Translations under genes and position numbers: made by a program
The notes under the pieces: model-generated
The model's input: only the letters and a program-made list of their open reading frames with translations
What the model was told of the DNA's origin: nothing
The model's database searches: none
Shown: piece by piece, positions 16,782 through 25,720 of the stretch
How positions within the stretch are numbered: position 1 is the first letter of the stretch
Layout: each line of letters opens with the position of its first letter
Source: Sphingobacterium sp. LZ7M1
Lineage (GTDB): Bacteria > Bacteroidota > Bacteroidia > Sphingobacteriales > Sphingobacteriaceae
DNA length: 64,000 bases
Reading direction: 5' to 3'
Assembly (NCBI RefSeq): GCF_024296865.1
Contig: NZ_CP101134.1
Location: forward strand, 186,001 to 250,000

Positions 16782-18329
16782 ATGCAAAAAGAAATTGAAA
16801 TTGCCATTAGTCCTGATTTAGTTCAGGATGAGAACCGAATCCGCGCTGAAGGAGCCAAAAAACTTCGTGTTCCAACTCATAAAATCGATGGTTTCCATAT
16901 CCGTAAGCGTTCCATAGACGCTCGTGGAAAGCAAGTGCTCTTCCGTATGCGGGTCGTCTTCTTTATCGACGAACCTGTACAACTCCCTGATTACCATACT
17001 GCACTTAAAAACGTAAAGGACGCTAAGCCCGTGATTATCATCGGCGCCGGTCCTGCAGGACTGTTTGCTGCCTATCGCTGCATTGAATTGGGGCTGAAAC
17101 CTATCGTGCTGGAAAGAGGGAAAAAAGTGCAGGACCGGAGAAGGGATCTTGCCAAGATCAATCGCGAAGGCTTCGTCAATCCGGAATCCAATTATTGTTT
17201 TGGTGAGGGTGGTGCCGGAACCTATTCCGATGGTAAGTTGTACACTAGATCCAATAAACGTGGCGATGTGCAACAGGTCCTTTCCATCTTTGTGGAACAT
17301 GGTGCAACCGAGGACATCTTAGTAGATGCCCGACCGCATATTGGAACCAATAAATTGCCACATATCATCGAGAGTATCCGTGAAAGAATCATTGAAATGG
17401 GCGGTGAGGTTCATTTCGATTGTAAAGTCACAGATATATTAGAGCAGTTCGGCAAGGTAGAAGGGGTTAAGACCGAAAGTGAAGGGATCATAAAAGCAGA
17501 TCATGTGATCGTCGCAACGGGCCATTCCGCACGCGATATCTTTGAGCTGTTCCGTTCAAGAAATTGGCTGTTGGAAGCAAAACCTTTCGCCCTGGGTGTT
17601 CGCATCGAACATCCCCAAGCGGTCATTGATTCAGCCCAATACCATTGCTCCATCCGTCCGGAGAACCTTCCGCCAGCATATTACAGTCTGGTCGAACAAG
17701 TGGACGGCCGTGGTGTATTTTCATTTTGTATGTGTCCCGGAGGTATTATCGCTCCATGTGCCACTGATCAGGATGAAATCGTGGTAAATGGCTGGTCTCC
17801 TTCCAAAAGAAATAATCCGCATGCCAATTCAGGTACCGTCATCCAGATTAACCTGGAGGATGTTGTGGGTTCAGATCAAGATCCGTTTGCCCTATTGGAA
17901 TTTCAGCGACAGATTGAACAGAAAGCCTTTCAACTGGGCGGAGGCAATCTCGTTGCCCCAGCACAGCGAATGGTGGACTTCGTACAGAACAAAGTTTCCC
18001 TTGATCTTCCCGAGAATTCCTATAAACCCGGAACACGTTCGGTAGATCTGCGTGAAGTGTTGCCAAAATTTGTGCATACCGCATTACAAGGGGCATTACC
18101 GATCTTTGGAAAGAAGATGAAAGGGTATTATAGTAATGAAGCAATTTTGGTAGGGGTAGAGTCCAGGACATCATCACCGATACGCATTCCAAGAGATAAA
18201 GATAGTTTGCAACATCCGCAAGTCGCTGGTTTATACCCATGTGCAGAAGGTGCTGGTTATGCAGGTGGAATTGTATCTGCCGCGATTGATGGAATGAATT
18301 GTGTGGATGCTATCATGGCCACGCTATAA
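16782..18329 (+). CDS. FAD-dependent oxidoreductase of the COG2509 family
   Basis: 515 residues. A family-specific N-terminal region of about 90 residues (HKIDGFHIRKRSIDARGKQ) precedes the dinucleotide-binding motif VIIIGAGPAGLFAAYR (near 86-101). FAD-contact stretches follow (NYCFGEGGAGTYSDGKLYTR, VIVATGHSARDIF), and at the end GLYPCAEGAGYAGGIVSAAIDG. This architecture defines a widespread group of uncharacterised FAD dehydrogenases; substrate and electron partner are unknown. It is a single gene with its own promoter. Confidence 0.9.
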   Translation: MQKEIEIAISPDLVQDENRIRAEGAKKLRVPTHKIDGFHIRKRSIDARGKQVLFRMRVVFFIDEPVQLPDYHTALKNVKDAKPVIIIGAGPAGLFAAYRCIELGLKPIVLERGKKVQDRRRDLAKINREGFVNPESNYCFGEGGAGTYSDGKLYTRSNKRGDVQQVLSIFVEHGATEDILVDARPHIGTNKLPHIIESIRERIIEMGGEVHFDCKVTDILEQFGKVEGVKTESEGIIKADHVIVATGHSARDIFELFRSRNWLLEAKPFALGVRIEHPQAVIDSAQYHCSIRPENLPPAYYSLVEQVDGRGVFSFCMCPGGIIAPCATDQDEIVVNGWSPSKRNNPHANSGTVIQINLEDVVGSDQDPFALLEFQRQIEQKAFQLGGGNLVAPAQRMVDFVQNKVSLDLPENSYKPGTRSVDLREVLPKFVHTALQGALPIFGKKMKGYYSNEAILVGVESRTSSPIRIPRDKDSLQHPQVAGLYPCAEGAGYAGGIVSAAIDGMNCVDAIMATL

Positions 18330-18364
18330 TTTCACAATTATTTGCAAAAATATCACGCTTAATG

Positions 18365-18395
18365 TTGACAAGAATCAAGTATTATTGTATTTTTG
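18365..18395 (+). promoter_or_regulatory. Promoter of tRNA-Gly
   Basis: TTGACA (18365-18370) and TATTTTTG (18388-18395), with 20 bases between TTG and TAT, match the Bacteroidota -33/-7 pattern closely. The tRNA starts 12 bases after the -7 box. Confidence 0.8.
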
Positions 18396-18406
18396 TAGCA
18401 CTTCAA

Positions 18407-18482
18407 GCGAAAGTAGCTCAGTTGGTAGAGCACAACCTTGCCAAGGTTGGGGTCGCGAGTTCGAATCTCGTCTTTCGCTCCA
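18407..18482 (+). tRNA. tRNA-Gly (anticodon GCC)
   Basis: A 76-nt cloverleaf with acceptor arms GCGAAAG (18407-18413) and CTTTCGC (18472-18478). The D-arm is AGCTCAGTTGGTAGAGC. The anticodon stem CAACC/GGTTG holds the anticodon GCC at 18440-18442, and the T-loop is GTTCGAATC. The discriminator base T is at 18479 and an encoded CCA is at 18480-18482. Confidence 0.97.
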
Positions 18483-18483
18483 A

Positions 18484-18514
18484 ACAAAAGCTTCCAAATA
18501 TTGGAAGCTTTTGT
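18484..18514 (+). terminator. Terminator of tRNA-Gly
   Basis: ACAAAAGCTTCCAA (18484-18497) and TTGGAAGCTTTTGT (18501-18514) form a perfect 14-bp stem with a 3-nt loop, followed by TATTTT. It begins 2 bases after the tRNA. Confidence 0.9.
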
Positions 18515-18525
18515 TATTTTAGGGA

Positions 18526-18972
18526 ATGGCTACTTATAAATCCAAATGGGATAATTTTTACCTCCTGATCCTTTTTGCAATCTTAATACCAATGTTTACG
18601 GGGATTTTGGCTATATCGAAAGCACCCTTGTCAAAGTATTTGACAGTCCTTCCAACCTTAGTAGCCTGCGTTCTCGTCTTTTATCTGATTACTTATTTCA
18701 CGACCTCCTATAAAATCGATTCTGAATATTTAAGATATCGCTGCTTAGTGTTTTTTGGAAAGGTCAAGGTCGATTCGATTAGGCGCATTGAGGTTGGCAA
18801 AAATTTATATAGCGGAATGAAACCAGCAACCGCCATGAAAGGTCTGATTATCTATTATGATAAATATGAAGAGGTCTATATCTCGCCAATAGATAATGAG
18901 GAAGTTGTCAATGCCCTCCTGAAAATCAATCCCCAGATTGAAGTTAGTTATCATAACAAGAAGCAGGATTAG
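18526..18972 (+). CDS. PH-domain (bPH-like) membrane protein
   Basis: 148 residues: two N-terminal transmembrane helices (about 12-30 and 39-59), then a short beta-rich domain (YKIDSEYLRYRCLVFFGKVKVDSIRRIEVGK, ISPIDNEEVVNALLKINPQIE). This is typical of the small bacterial PH-domain family once named DUF1200. The start lies 11 bp after the tRNA terminator and no separate promoter is obvious, so expression may depend on read-through. The function is unknown. Confidence 0.78.
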   Translation: MATYKSKWDNFYLLILFAILIPMFTGILAISKAPLSKYLTVLPTLVACVLVFYLITYFTTSYKIDSEYLRYRCLVFFGKVKVDSIRRIEVGKNLYSGMKPATAMKGLIIYYDKYEEVYISPIDNEEVVNALLKINPQIEVSYHNKKQD

Positions 18973-19130
18973 AAGCTATATTTTAGCGGTTTTCATTGGG
19001 CAGGGTAATAAAAGAGGGGTGAGGTGGATGGATGGAATTTTGGCTAAAATGGTTGGGTCATATTGAGGTTCATCAGAAGTATCTCGGAAAAATGCAAACC
19101 TTTAAAATCAAAAATAACATAGATTGTATT

Positions 19131-19259
19131 GGCTTTCAGTTCCTGCACCTTAGGTGCAGGATGACACGTTCGTATAGAGAAGAACCGTACAGATTCTTCA
19201 CTCATCGTTCAGAATAGCAGTTGTGCAAGAGAGGGATTCAGAGTGTCAACGAAGAATCT
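19131..19259 (-). repeat. Interspersed intergenic repeat, copy 2
   Basis: The reverse complement matches 4243-4347 in ordered blocks, including GTGAAGAATCTGTACGGTT. This copy has an extra 25 or so bases after AGATTCTTCGTTGA. Its end carries a perfect small palindrome, CCTGCACCTTAGGTGCAGG. Confidence 0.8.
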
Positions 19260-19503
19260 ATTTTTATTTTTTTTAAGGAAAATCGGTCATTCCAAATCGC
19301 AAGATGAGGAAACCATTTTTTATTGCTTTGGCCCAATATGAGGGAATTATTAAAAAATATTTCACCCACACTGTGGGTTATCCGATTAACAATCCGATTT
19401 ACTACAAAGATGTCACCCCTTCCAGGGGTTCCCAATTTATACAAACAACCATCCTTCCGCAGGAAGTCCTTTAGCATCCGGCTCATTTCCTTGGCGGAAA
19501 AAT

Positions 19504-19621
19504 GGTTAGAATGCCGTCGACTTGTGCGATGGGATTGGCCTTGGAATGCTTTCAATAGATCATCCCTTTTAATGGGTTGATCTATTGAAAGATATTCCCG
19601 ACAACAAGGCATTCTATCCAT
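19504..19621. repeat. Large imperfect inverted repeat
   Basis: A perfect 14-bp core, CTTTCAATAGATCA (19549-19562) and TGATCTATTGAAAG (19578-19591), has CCC/GGG inside the loop. Outer arms TAGAATGCC and GGCATTCTA extend the symmetry to about 118 bp with an asymmetric bulge. It codes for nothing. Confidence 0.7.
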
Positions 19622-19713
19622 GTGTGGGAGCCCGTGCGAAAAGCCACCTTAAATGGGCCGAAGCCTTTACGGATTCGATTTGTTTTTGGTATCCGTGAGC
19701 TCCTTCGTCGGTT

Positions 19714-19739
19714 TGGTACTTTTGGGCTTCAAAAGTAAC
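19714..19739. repeat. Hairpin around GGCTTCAAAAGTAAC
   Basis: GGTACTTTTG and CAAAAGTAAC pair with one mismatch around a short loop. Hairpins built on TTACTTTTGGCTTCAAAAGTAA-like sequence are common in Bacteroidota intergenic regions (my recollection, not searched). Confidence 0.4.
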
Positions 19740-19814
19740 GAAGAACCTAAATTTTGTTTTTTTCTTAACTTAATGACATTGCCCTCTGGAGTTCGGAAAA
19801 TTAACAAACATCAT

Positions 19815-21035
19815 CTACTCCTTCTTTATCCCCAACTTCATTAAACTCGGCGTCATAAACGATATTATACCCAATAACACACATAGTACACCTGCAATAA
19901 TAAATGCATTGGCTACGCCAATATGATCTGCAATGTTTCCGGCGAACAACAACCCGATCAGACTTGGGATGATTGCAAAACTGAAATACAGGGAAAATAC
20001 CCTGCCCAACATTTCCGGAGCAATCTCTTCTTGGATGATGGTCATAAATACCGCATTGAATATCGACATGGATGCTCCACCTATTCCTGTCAATACCACA
20101 AAAACCATAAACATGGACGCTGGTAACAGACCGGAAAACACAAAGGTCAATCCCAGTAGGATATGCATATAATTGATCAGAAGGATCTTTCTGAAGGAAA
20201 CCTTAAATGCACTCAATGCAGACCCTCCCACCAACATACCTACTCCCCAGATAACTTCAATCACGCTCATTTCAAATTTATCTCCTTTGAAATGTTCGAT
20301 GGTCAGTAAGGGGAACATAATGGCAACTGGCAGGATGCCCATCATGGCAATGATGGAGTATAAAAACATCCGGTTTAGGCCTTTGTTCTGGTGGATGGCC
20401 AAGAAACCCAGCTTCAGGTCTCCCCAAACCTGCCTTAATGAGGCTTTACTTTCCGACTTGAAATATGGAATGCTGATGAACAAAAGGCTAGTGATCGCTA
20501 CTGCTGCACCCAATACATCGAGGTAAATGACCTGGTTGATCGGTAGGTTGGCAATGGCCAAGGCTCCCAATGCAGGTCCGGCAATGGCACTGACAGAATG
20601 CAAGATCTGGTTCACACCTGAAACGCGCAACAGCTGGTCCTCTGGCACCAAAAGCGGAGCGATTGCCTGCATTGCTGGCTGGTGAAATGCAGAGCCTATG
20701 GAACGACAGACCATCAGCAGATAGATCAGCGATAGATTGATGTTTCCATCCTTCAGGGCGAAAGTCATCATGAAAGTACAGCAGGCAATGAAAGCATCTG
20801 CAAATATCATGACTTTCTTCCTGTCCCAACGGTCGATATACACGCCAGCAAATGGACCGATAATGGCCTGGGGCAATAGACCCGAAATGGCGGCAAAGGC
20901 AAGGACTTCCGCCGACCTGAACTCAAGGCTCAGCCAGATAATCATTGCAAAATTGACGGCAGAGCTACTTATCAAGGAGACAAATTGCCCTACCCATATA
21001 TAGATATAGGTTTTAAACCAATGTTTCTTTTCCAT
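19815..21035 (-). CDS. MFS transporter (MFS_3 / EntS-MefA-like efflux)
   Basis: 406 residues with about 12 transmembrane helices. The loop 2-3 signature is GPFAGVYIDRWDRKKVM (about 57-73), and the motif FHQPAMQAIAPLLVP lies in helix 4-5, both characteristic of the EntS/MefA-like exporter subfamily. A central cytoplasmic loop is at 190-210. It is probably a proton-driven efflux pump for a siderophore-like compound or drug; nothing around it fixes the substrate. It is monocistronic, with a small inverted repeat 28 bases upstream of the start. Confidence 0.88.
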   Translation of the reverse strand: MEKKHWFKTYIYIWVGQFVSLISSSAVNFAMIIWLSLEFRSAEVLAFAAISGLLPQAIIGPFAGVYIDRWDRKKVMIFADAFIACCTFMMTFALKDGNINLSLIYLLMVCRSIGSAFHQPAMQAIAPLLVPEDQLLRVSGVNQILHSVSAIAGPALGALAIANLPINQVIYLDVLGAAVAITSLLFISIPYFKSESKASLRQVWGDLKLGFLAIHQNKGLNRMFLYSIIAMMGILPVAIMFPLLTIEHFKGDKFEMSVIEVIWGVGMLVGGSALSAFKVSFRKILLINYMHILLGLTFVFSGLLPASMFMVFVVLTGIGGASMSIFNAVFMTIIQEEIAPEMLGRVFSLYFSFAIIPSLIGLLFAGNIADHIGVANAFIIAGVLCVLLGIISFMTPSLMKLGIKKE

Positions 21036-21062
21036 GAAATAAAATTGAAATGTTTGTACCTG

Positions 21063-21083
21063 CAGCTAAAAGGAAATTAGCTG
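21063..21083. promoter_or_regulatory. Inverted repeat upstream of the MFS exporter
   Basis: CAGCTAA (21063-21069) and TTAGCTG (21077-21083) are 7-bp arms with a 7-nt spacer, 28 bases before the exporter start. It could be an operator or a 5' UTR hairpin. The rest of 21036-21282 shows nothing recognisable. Confidence 0.35.
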
Positions 21084-21282
21084 ATTCATTAAACCGCGTA
21101 AGATTTATCTAACTCAGTAAATCCAAGGGTCCATAAAGAATAGTGCAAATTGGCAAGTGCTCATATGGCAAATATAAACCAAAGAGGCTGAAGTTCAAAT
21201 GTTTTGAGAAAAATACTTTCCTAGAGAGGCGAAAATGGAAATGGGATTAAGGTATTCGTGAAAACTGATGACACAAAAAAAA

Positions 21283-21306
21283 GCGTCTTAACTTTCGCCA
21301 AGACGC
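21283..21306 (-). terminator. Terminator of the suf operon
   Basis: GCGTCTT (21283-21289) and AAGACGC (21300-21306) form a 7-bp stem; on the minus strand it is followed by eight T. It lies 24 bases after the sufD stop, so the operon ends here. Confidence 0.85.
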
Positions 21307-21330
21307 CTTTATACTAAAACTACACTACTA

Positions 21331-22662
21331 TTATTTTCTTTCTAATCCTTTTGCTACCAAGGCTTCTACAAAGTTCCTTACGTTTTCATCAGAGAACCTC
21401 GATGTAACGTCAAAAGCAAAGGCATGAACCAACAGGATACGTGCGCTCTCTTCACCGATACCGCGAGCACGTAAGTAGAACAATGCATCATCATCAAACT
21501 GTCCCATGGTACAACCATGTGAACATTTAACATCATCTGCAAAGATCTCAAGCTGTGGCTTGGTATAGATAGTCGCCTTGTCGCCGATCAACATGTTGTT
21601 GTTCTGTTGAAAGGCATTTGTTTTCTGCGCATCTTCTCGAACGAAAATCTTACCGTTGAAAACAGCTGTAGATTCGTCCTGTGGAATATTTTTGTACCAT
21701 TCGTATGATTCACAATGAGGTTTCATGTGATCTACGATGGTATGGTTGTCTACAAATTGATTGTCAGCCAATAAGTTGATCCCGTAAAGGTGCGATTCAA
21801 CCTGTTCAGCGTCCAAACGAACGTTTAGATCATTGCGTACAAAGGCTACACCTGGGAAATTACAGTTGTAGTTGTTGTACAAGCTGTGTTTCGTTTGGTA
21901 AACCTCGGTATGGTTGATGTAATGGCTGTTATTTGAAGCTAACTGCAAATAATAGTGTTGCATCTTCGCATTTTCTTCAACGACAATCTCGGTAACCTTG
22001 TTGTTCAGGTTGAATGCCGAACCATCCATTGTGATAAAGGATTCGATGATTTCAACTTCAGCATTCTGCTCAAGGATATATAGATTACGGGTCTGTGCAA
22101 AGAAATCCTGGTTCCCTGTAGCGACATGGACGATTTGGATAGGCTTTGAAACCACCTTATTGCGATTCACCTGCAGGAAGATTCCCGAAGTGTGAAAAGC
22201 AGTGTTCAGGGCTACCGTCGTGCTTCCTGTTGCATCTGCATGTTTTGCAAAGTGCTCTTGGAATTTCGGCTCATTTTGAGCCTCTTCGATAGGTTTTACG
22301 ATCAAGCCGATCTCATCTTCCAAGGAAGAGAATGCCAAAACATATTGACCATTGATCAGCACAATGCGGTGTGCATCCAATCCAGGGATGTCCGCTGCGC
22401 TTAGATCTAAATTTGAAACATCCACATCCTCGTTCAACAGATAGTTCCTGTTGATCAAAGCATGGATATTCGTGTATTTCCAGTCCTCATTCTTTACAGT
22501 AGGGAATCCAAGATCATGAAAACGGCTGTAAGCCTCTTCGCGAAGAGCTTTTACCGCTGCCGTATCATTGCTTGTTTCCAGTTCCTGAAATGTTGAAGTC
22601 AACTGTTGGAATAAGGAGTTTGCTACTAATGTACTCATGTTATTTGTTGTCAATCCGCTCAT
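21331..22662 (-). CDS. sufD: Fe-S cluster assembly protein SufD
   Basis: Scaffold partner in the SufBC2D complex, which builds [4Fe-4S] clusters in the cytoplasm. 443 residues from the ATG at 22662; the ATG at 22638 (MSTLVANSLFQQL) is an equally plausible start. Typical features are the N-terminal helical part (DLGFPTVKNEDWKYTNI) and the parallel beta-helix core ending in the SufB/D motif DDVKCSHGCTMGQFDDDALFYLRARGI. It is the last of three co-directional suf genes, 24 bp after sufC. Confidence 0.96.
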   Translation of the reverse strand: MSGLTTNNMSTLVANSLFQQLTSTFQELETSNDTAAVKALREEAYSRFHDLGFPTVKNEDWKYTNIHALINRNYLLNEDVDVSNLDLSAADIPGLDAHRIVLINGQYVLAFSSLEDEIGLIVKPIEEAQNEPKFQEHFAKHADATGSTTVALNTAFHTSGIFLQVNRNKVVSKPIQIVHVATGNQDFFAQTRNLYILEQNAEVEIIESFITMDGSAFNLNNKVTEIVVEENAKMQHYYLQLASNNSHYINHTEVYQTKHSLYNNYNCNFPGVAFVRNDLNVRLDAEQVESHLYGINLLADNQFVDNHTIVDHMKPHCESYEWYKNIPQDESTAVFNGKIFVREDAQKTNAFQQNNNMLIGDKATIYTKPQLEIFADDVKCSHGCTMGQFDDDALFYLRARGIGEESARILLVHAFAFDVTSRFSDENVRNFVEALVAKGLERK

Positions 22663-22686
22663 TACCTCGTTTCTTAATACAACTGA

Positions 22687-23445
22687 TTAGGCATTTTGCG
22701 TATCTAATTCTTTTAACCAGTCGTAACCTTTTTCTTCTAATTCAAGTGCCAATTCTTTTGTTCCCGATTTTACAATGCGACCATTGTGCAATACGTGTAC
22801 ATAATCCGGCACGATATAATCCAACAAACGTTGGTAGTGTGTAATCACGATAAATGCATTGTCCTTAGAGCGCAATTGGTTTACACCATTCGCTACGATT
22901 CGCAATGCGTCGATATCCAGACCTGAATCCGTTTCGTCCAAAATAGAAAGCTTTGGATTCAACATGGCCAATTGGAAGATCTCGTTACGTTTTTTCTCTC
23001 CTCCCGAGAAACCTTCGTTCAAGGAACGGTTTGCTAGGTTAGCAGAAAACTCTACCAATTGTTGTTTTTCTTTTACCGTCTTCAAGAAGTCTTTCGCTTC
23101 CATTGGAGGTAAACCTTTGTATTCTCGGATATCATTTACTGCTGTCTTCAAGAAGTTGATGTTTGAAACTCCTGGGATTTCAACAGGATATTGGAAAGCC
23201 AAGAACAAACCTTCGCGAGCACGGTCTTCAGGAGAAAGCTCCAATAGATCCACTCCGTCTAGGAATGCTTCACCTTCCGTCACCTCGTAAGAGTCACGTC
23301 CCGCTAATACATTTCCTAATGTACTCTTTCCAGCTCCGTTAGGGCCCATGATGGCATGAACTTCGCCGGCCTTAACTTCTAAATTCAGTCCTTTTAATAT
23401 TTGTTTATCGTCGATTGACGCATGCAAATTCTTAATGCTTAACAT
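22687..23445 (-). CDS. sufC: Fe-S cluster assembly ATPase SufC
   Basis: ABC-type ATPase powering the SufBC2D scaffold. 252 residues with Walker A MGPNGAGKST (about 33-42), the signature EGFSGGEKKRNEI and Walker B LSILDETDSGLD, where the DETDSGLD form is diagnostic of SufC. It lies 16 bp after sufB and 24 bp before sufD. Confidence 0.97.
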   Translation of the reverse strand: MLSIKNLHASIDDKQILKGLNLEVKAGEVHAIMGPNGAGKSTLGNVLAGRDSYEVTEGEAFLDGVDLLELSPEDRAREGLFLAFQYPVEIPGVSNINFLKTAVNDIREYKGLPPMEAKDFLKTVKEKQQLVEFSANLANRSLNEGFSGGEKKRNEIFQLAMLNPKLSILDETDSGLDIDALRIVANGVNQLRSKDNAFIVITHYQRLLDYIVPDYVHVLHNGRIVKSGTKELALELEEKGYDWLKELDTQNA

Positions 23446-23461
23446 ATTCTATTCTATATTT

Positions 23462-24913
23462 CTATCCTACCGATCCTTCTAATGAGATCGCTAATAATTT
23501 CTGTGCCTCAACGGCAAATTCCATTGGTAATTGATTTAATACTTCTTTCGCATAACCATTGACGATAAGCCCTACGGCTTTCTCCGAATCAATACCGCGT
23601 TGGTTCAAGTAGAATACTTGGTCTTCCCCGATCTTGGAAGTGGTTGCTTCGTGCTCTAGGGTAGCAGTCTTGTTCTTGCTCTCGATATATGGGAAAGTGT
23701 GTGCTCCACATCTGTCGCCAATCAATAAACTATCACATTGGGTGAAGTTCCTTGAGTTGTCTGCATTTGGTCCGATCTTAACCAATCCACGGTAGCTGTT
23801 GTGGCTCTTGCCGGCAGAGATACCTTTGGAAATGATTTTTGAACGCGTATTTTTTCCTAAGTGGATCATTTTGGTACCTGTATCTGCAAGTTGCATGTTA
23901 CGGGTCATCGCCACGGAGTAAAATTCGCCTACAGAATGGTCTCCCTTCAGGATTACTCCTGGATACTTCCAAGTGATGGCAGATCCCGTTTCAACCTGTG
24001 TCCAAGAGATTTTCGAGTGATCACCTTTACAGATACCACGCTTGGTCACGAAGTTATAGATTCCGCCCTTTCCGTCTTTATCACCAGGATACCAGTTCTG
24101 TACAGTTGAATATTTGATCTCTGCATTACGCATAGCAATTAGTTCAACAACTGCAGCATGCAATTGGTTTTCATCACGCATCGGTGCTGTACAACCTTCA
24201 AGGTAAGATACATAGGCATCCTCATCAGCGATGATCAATGTGCGCTCGAACTGTCCCGTGTTTTCTGCGTTGATACGGAAGTACGTGGAAAGTTCCATTG
24301 GGCAGCGAACGCCTTTAGGAATGTATACGAAAGATCCGTCCGAGAAAACAGCTGAATTCAGGGCCGCATATATGTTATCGGTTTGAGGAACTACGGTTCC
24401 CAAATATTGTTTTACTAGTTCAGGGTGTTCTTGTACGGCTTCTCCGAAGGAACAGAAGATAACCCCTTGTTCTTTCAGTTTTTCACGGAACGTGGTTTTC
24501 ACAGATACCGAATCAAATACTGCATCAACTGCTACTACCCCAGCAAGTACCTTCTGTTCGTCCAGGGGGATACCCAATTTGGCAAAAGTTGCCAATAATT
24601 CAGGGTCCACTTCGTCCAAACTATCAAGTTGTTTTTTAGGTTTTGGGGCAGCGTAATAGGAAATGTCCTGGAAATCTACTTCAGGGTTCTTGAAGTTTTG
24701 CCAAGTCGGCATGCTCATTTTTAAGAAATGTTGGAAAGCCTTCAGTCTCCACTCCAATAACCATTCCGGTTCGTTTTTCTTCTTCGAAATCAAACGGATG
24801 GTATCTTCATTAAGACCTTTTGGAGCGATCTCCATCTCAATGTCGGTCGTAAAACCGTACTTATATTCTTCGAGCTCTAACTCTTTTAATAAATCGTCGT
24901 CTTTTGTGCTCAT
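23462..24913 (-). CDS. sufB: Fe-S cluster assembly protein SufB
   Basis: Scaffold subunit on which the cluster is assembled. 483 residues, the normal size. Diagnostic stretches are [51 protein letters not shown] and [17 protein letters not shown] near the C-terminus, which holds cysteines implicated in cluster assembly. It is the first gene of sufBCD. No sufS or sufE is encoded in this window, so the cysteine desulfurase must come from elsewhere. Confidence 0.97.
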   Translation of the reverse strand: MSTKDDDLLKELELEEYKYGFTTDIEMEIAPKGLNEDTIRLISKKKNEPEWLLEWRLKAFQHFLKMSMPTWQNFKNPEVDFQDISYYAAPKPKKQLDSLDEVDPELLATFAKLGIPLDEQKVLAGVVAVDAVFDSVSVKTTFREKLKEQGVIFCSFGEAVQEHPELVKQYLGTVVPQTDNIYAALNSAVFSDGSFVYIPKGVRCPMELSTYFRINAENTGQFERTLIIADEDAYVSYLEGCTAPMRDENQLHAAVVELIAMRNAEIKYSTVQNWYPGDKDGKGGIYNFVTKRGICKGDHSKISWTQVETGSAITWKYPGVILKGDHSVGEFYSVAMTRNMQLADTGTKMIHLGKNTRSKIISKGISAGKSHNSYRGLVKIGPNADNSRNFTQCDSLLIGDRCGAHTFPYIESKNKTATLEHEATTSKIGEDQVFYLNQRGIDSEKAVGLIVNGYAKEVLNQLPMEFAVEAQKLLAISLEGSVG

Positions 24914-25240
24914 ATCTCTTTCACTTTAATGATGGGTTCTTTCCCATTGGTTTTGATTTGCAAAGTTACGGTTTATAATGCAGAAAAAAGCTTGTTTTGT
25001 GTTCAACCTACACAGTAAACCGCAAAAAAAATGACAAATGTCATTTCTTCTGCATTAAAGGCTATTTAGAATGATTACATTATGACAATAGAATGATTGA
25101 TATAAATAAAATCAATTGAATGTCAGTCAATAGATTGAGTCGGTCTATATTAGACCCCGCCAATAATTCAGAAATACATTTTGTGTTAAACCAAATATTA
25201 TTTTGTATATTTACTATTCTTTAATTTTATTGAAAAGCCT
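24914..25240. promoter_or_regulatory. Divergent control region between sufB and the Lrp-type regulator
   Basis: 327 bp without a gene. On the minus strand TAACTTTG (24968 to 24961) is an exact -7 box, 47 bases before sufB. A palindrome AAATGACA-AA-TGTCATTT (25029-25046) has perfect 8-bp arms, and a second hairpin GGTCTA/TAGACC lies at 25142-25156. The Lrp side has TATATTTA near 25206, one mismatch from the -7 consensus. The palindrome is a good candidate operator for suf control. Confidence 0.6.
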
Positions 25241-25711
25241 ATGTCTTACCAACCAGATAAAACGGACTTGAAGATTCTAAAGCTTCTTCAGGAGAACGGA
25301 AGGATAACTAATTTACAGCTGGCGACCAATATTGGTCTCTCGCCTGCCCCTACATTGGAGCGGGTCCGTAAATTGGAGAACTCTGGTTTCATCAAGAGTT
25401 ACCATGCTTTTGTCGATGAGGAAAAGCTAGGATTAGGAATAAAATCATTCATTCAGATCTCCCTTGATTTCCATACCCATAATGCCATTCCTGAATTTGT
25501 GGAAGCCGTTCGTGCCATTCCCGAAGTGACCGAATGCCACCACGTAACAGGTAACTGCGACTTCATGCTGAAAGTATATGTTAAAGACATTAAGGCATAT
25601 GAGGCGGTAATCATGGAGAAGATTTCGAAGATTCCTTTTGTGAAGACTTTCCAAACCATGATGATTATGTCCACCAGTAAAAAAGAACCAATTGTACCAT
25701 TAGAATATTAA
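25241..25711 (+). CDS. Lrp/AsnC family transcriptional regulator
   Basis: 156 residues. The N-terminal helix-turn-helix spans about 1-60 (DLKILKLLQENGRITNLQLATNIGLSPAPTLERVRKLENSGFI), followed by a RAM ligand-binding/oligomerisation domain at 70-145 (GLGIKSFIQISLDFH, VTECHHVTGNCDFMLKVYVKDIKAYEAVI). It would respond to an amino acid or similar small effector. It is divergent from sufB and followed 9 bp later by the DUF6695 gene. Its targets are unknown. Confidence 0.95.
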   Translation: MSYQPDKTDLKILKLLQENGRITNLQLATNIGLSPAPTLERVRKLENSGFIKSYHAFVDEEKLGLGIKSFIQISLDFHTHNAIPEFVEAVRAIPEVTECHHVTGNCDFMLKVYVKDIKAYEAVIMEKISKIPFVKTFQTMMIMSTSKKEPIVPLEY

Positions 25712-25720
25712 TCTTTAAAG

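Larger units (their letters stand above)
18973..19814. other. Gene-free patch of degenerate repeats
   Basis: No supported gene; the open frames here are short and lack coding character. It holds copy 2 of the interspersed repeat (19131-19259), small palindromes (ACCCACA/TGTGGGT near 19367-19380 and ACCCCT/AGGGGT near 19416-19430), a large inverted repeat (19504-19621) and a hairpin at 19714-19739. Together these look like decayed intergenic repeat elements. Confidence 0.65.

Noticed and set aside
19653..19844. Plus-strand frame of 63 codons containing SSFVGLVLLGFKSNEEPKF
   Set aside because: It is formed by the intergenic GGCTTCAAAAGTAAC hairpin and overlaps the MFS gene end; no coding character.
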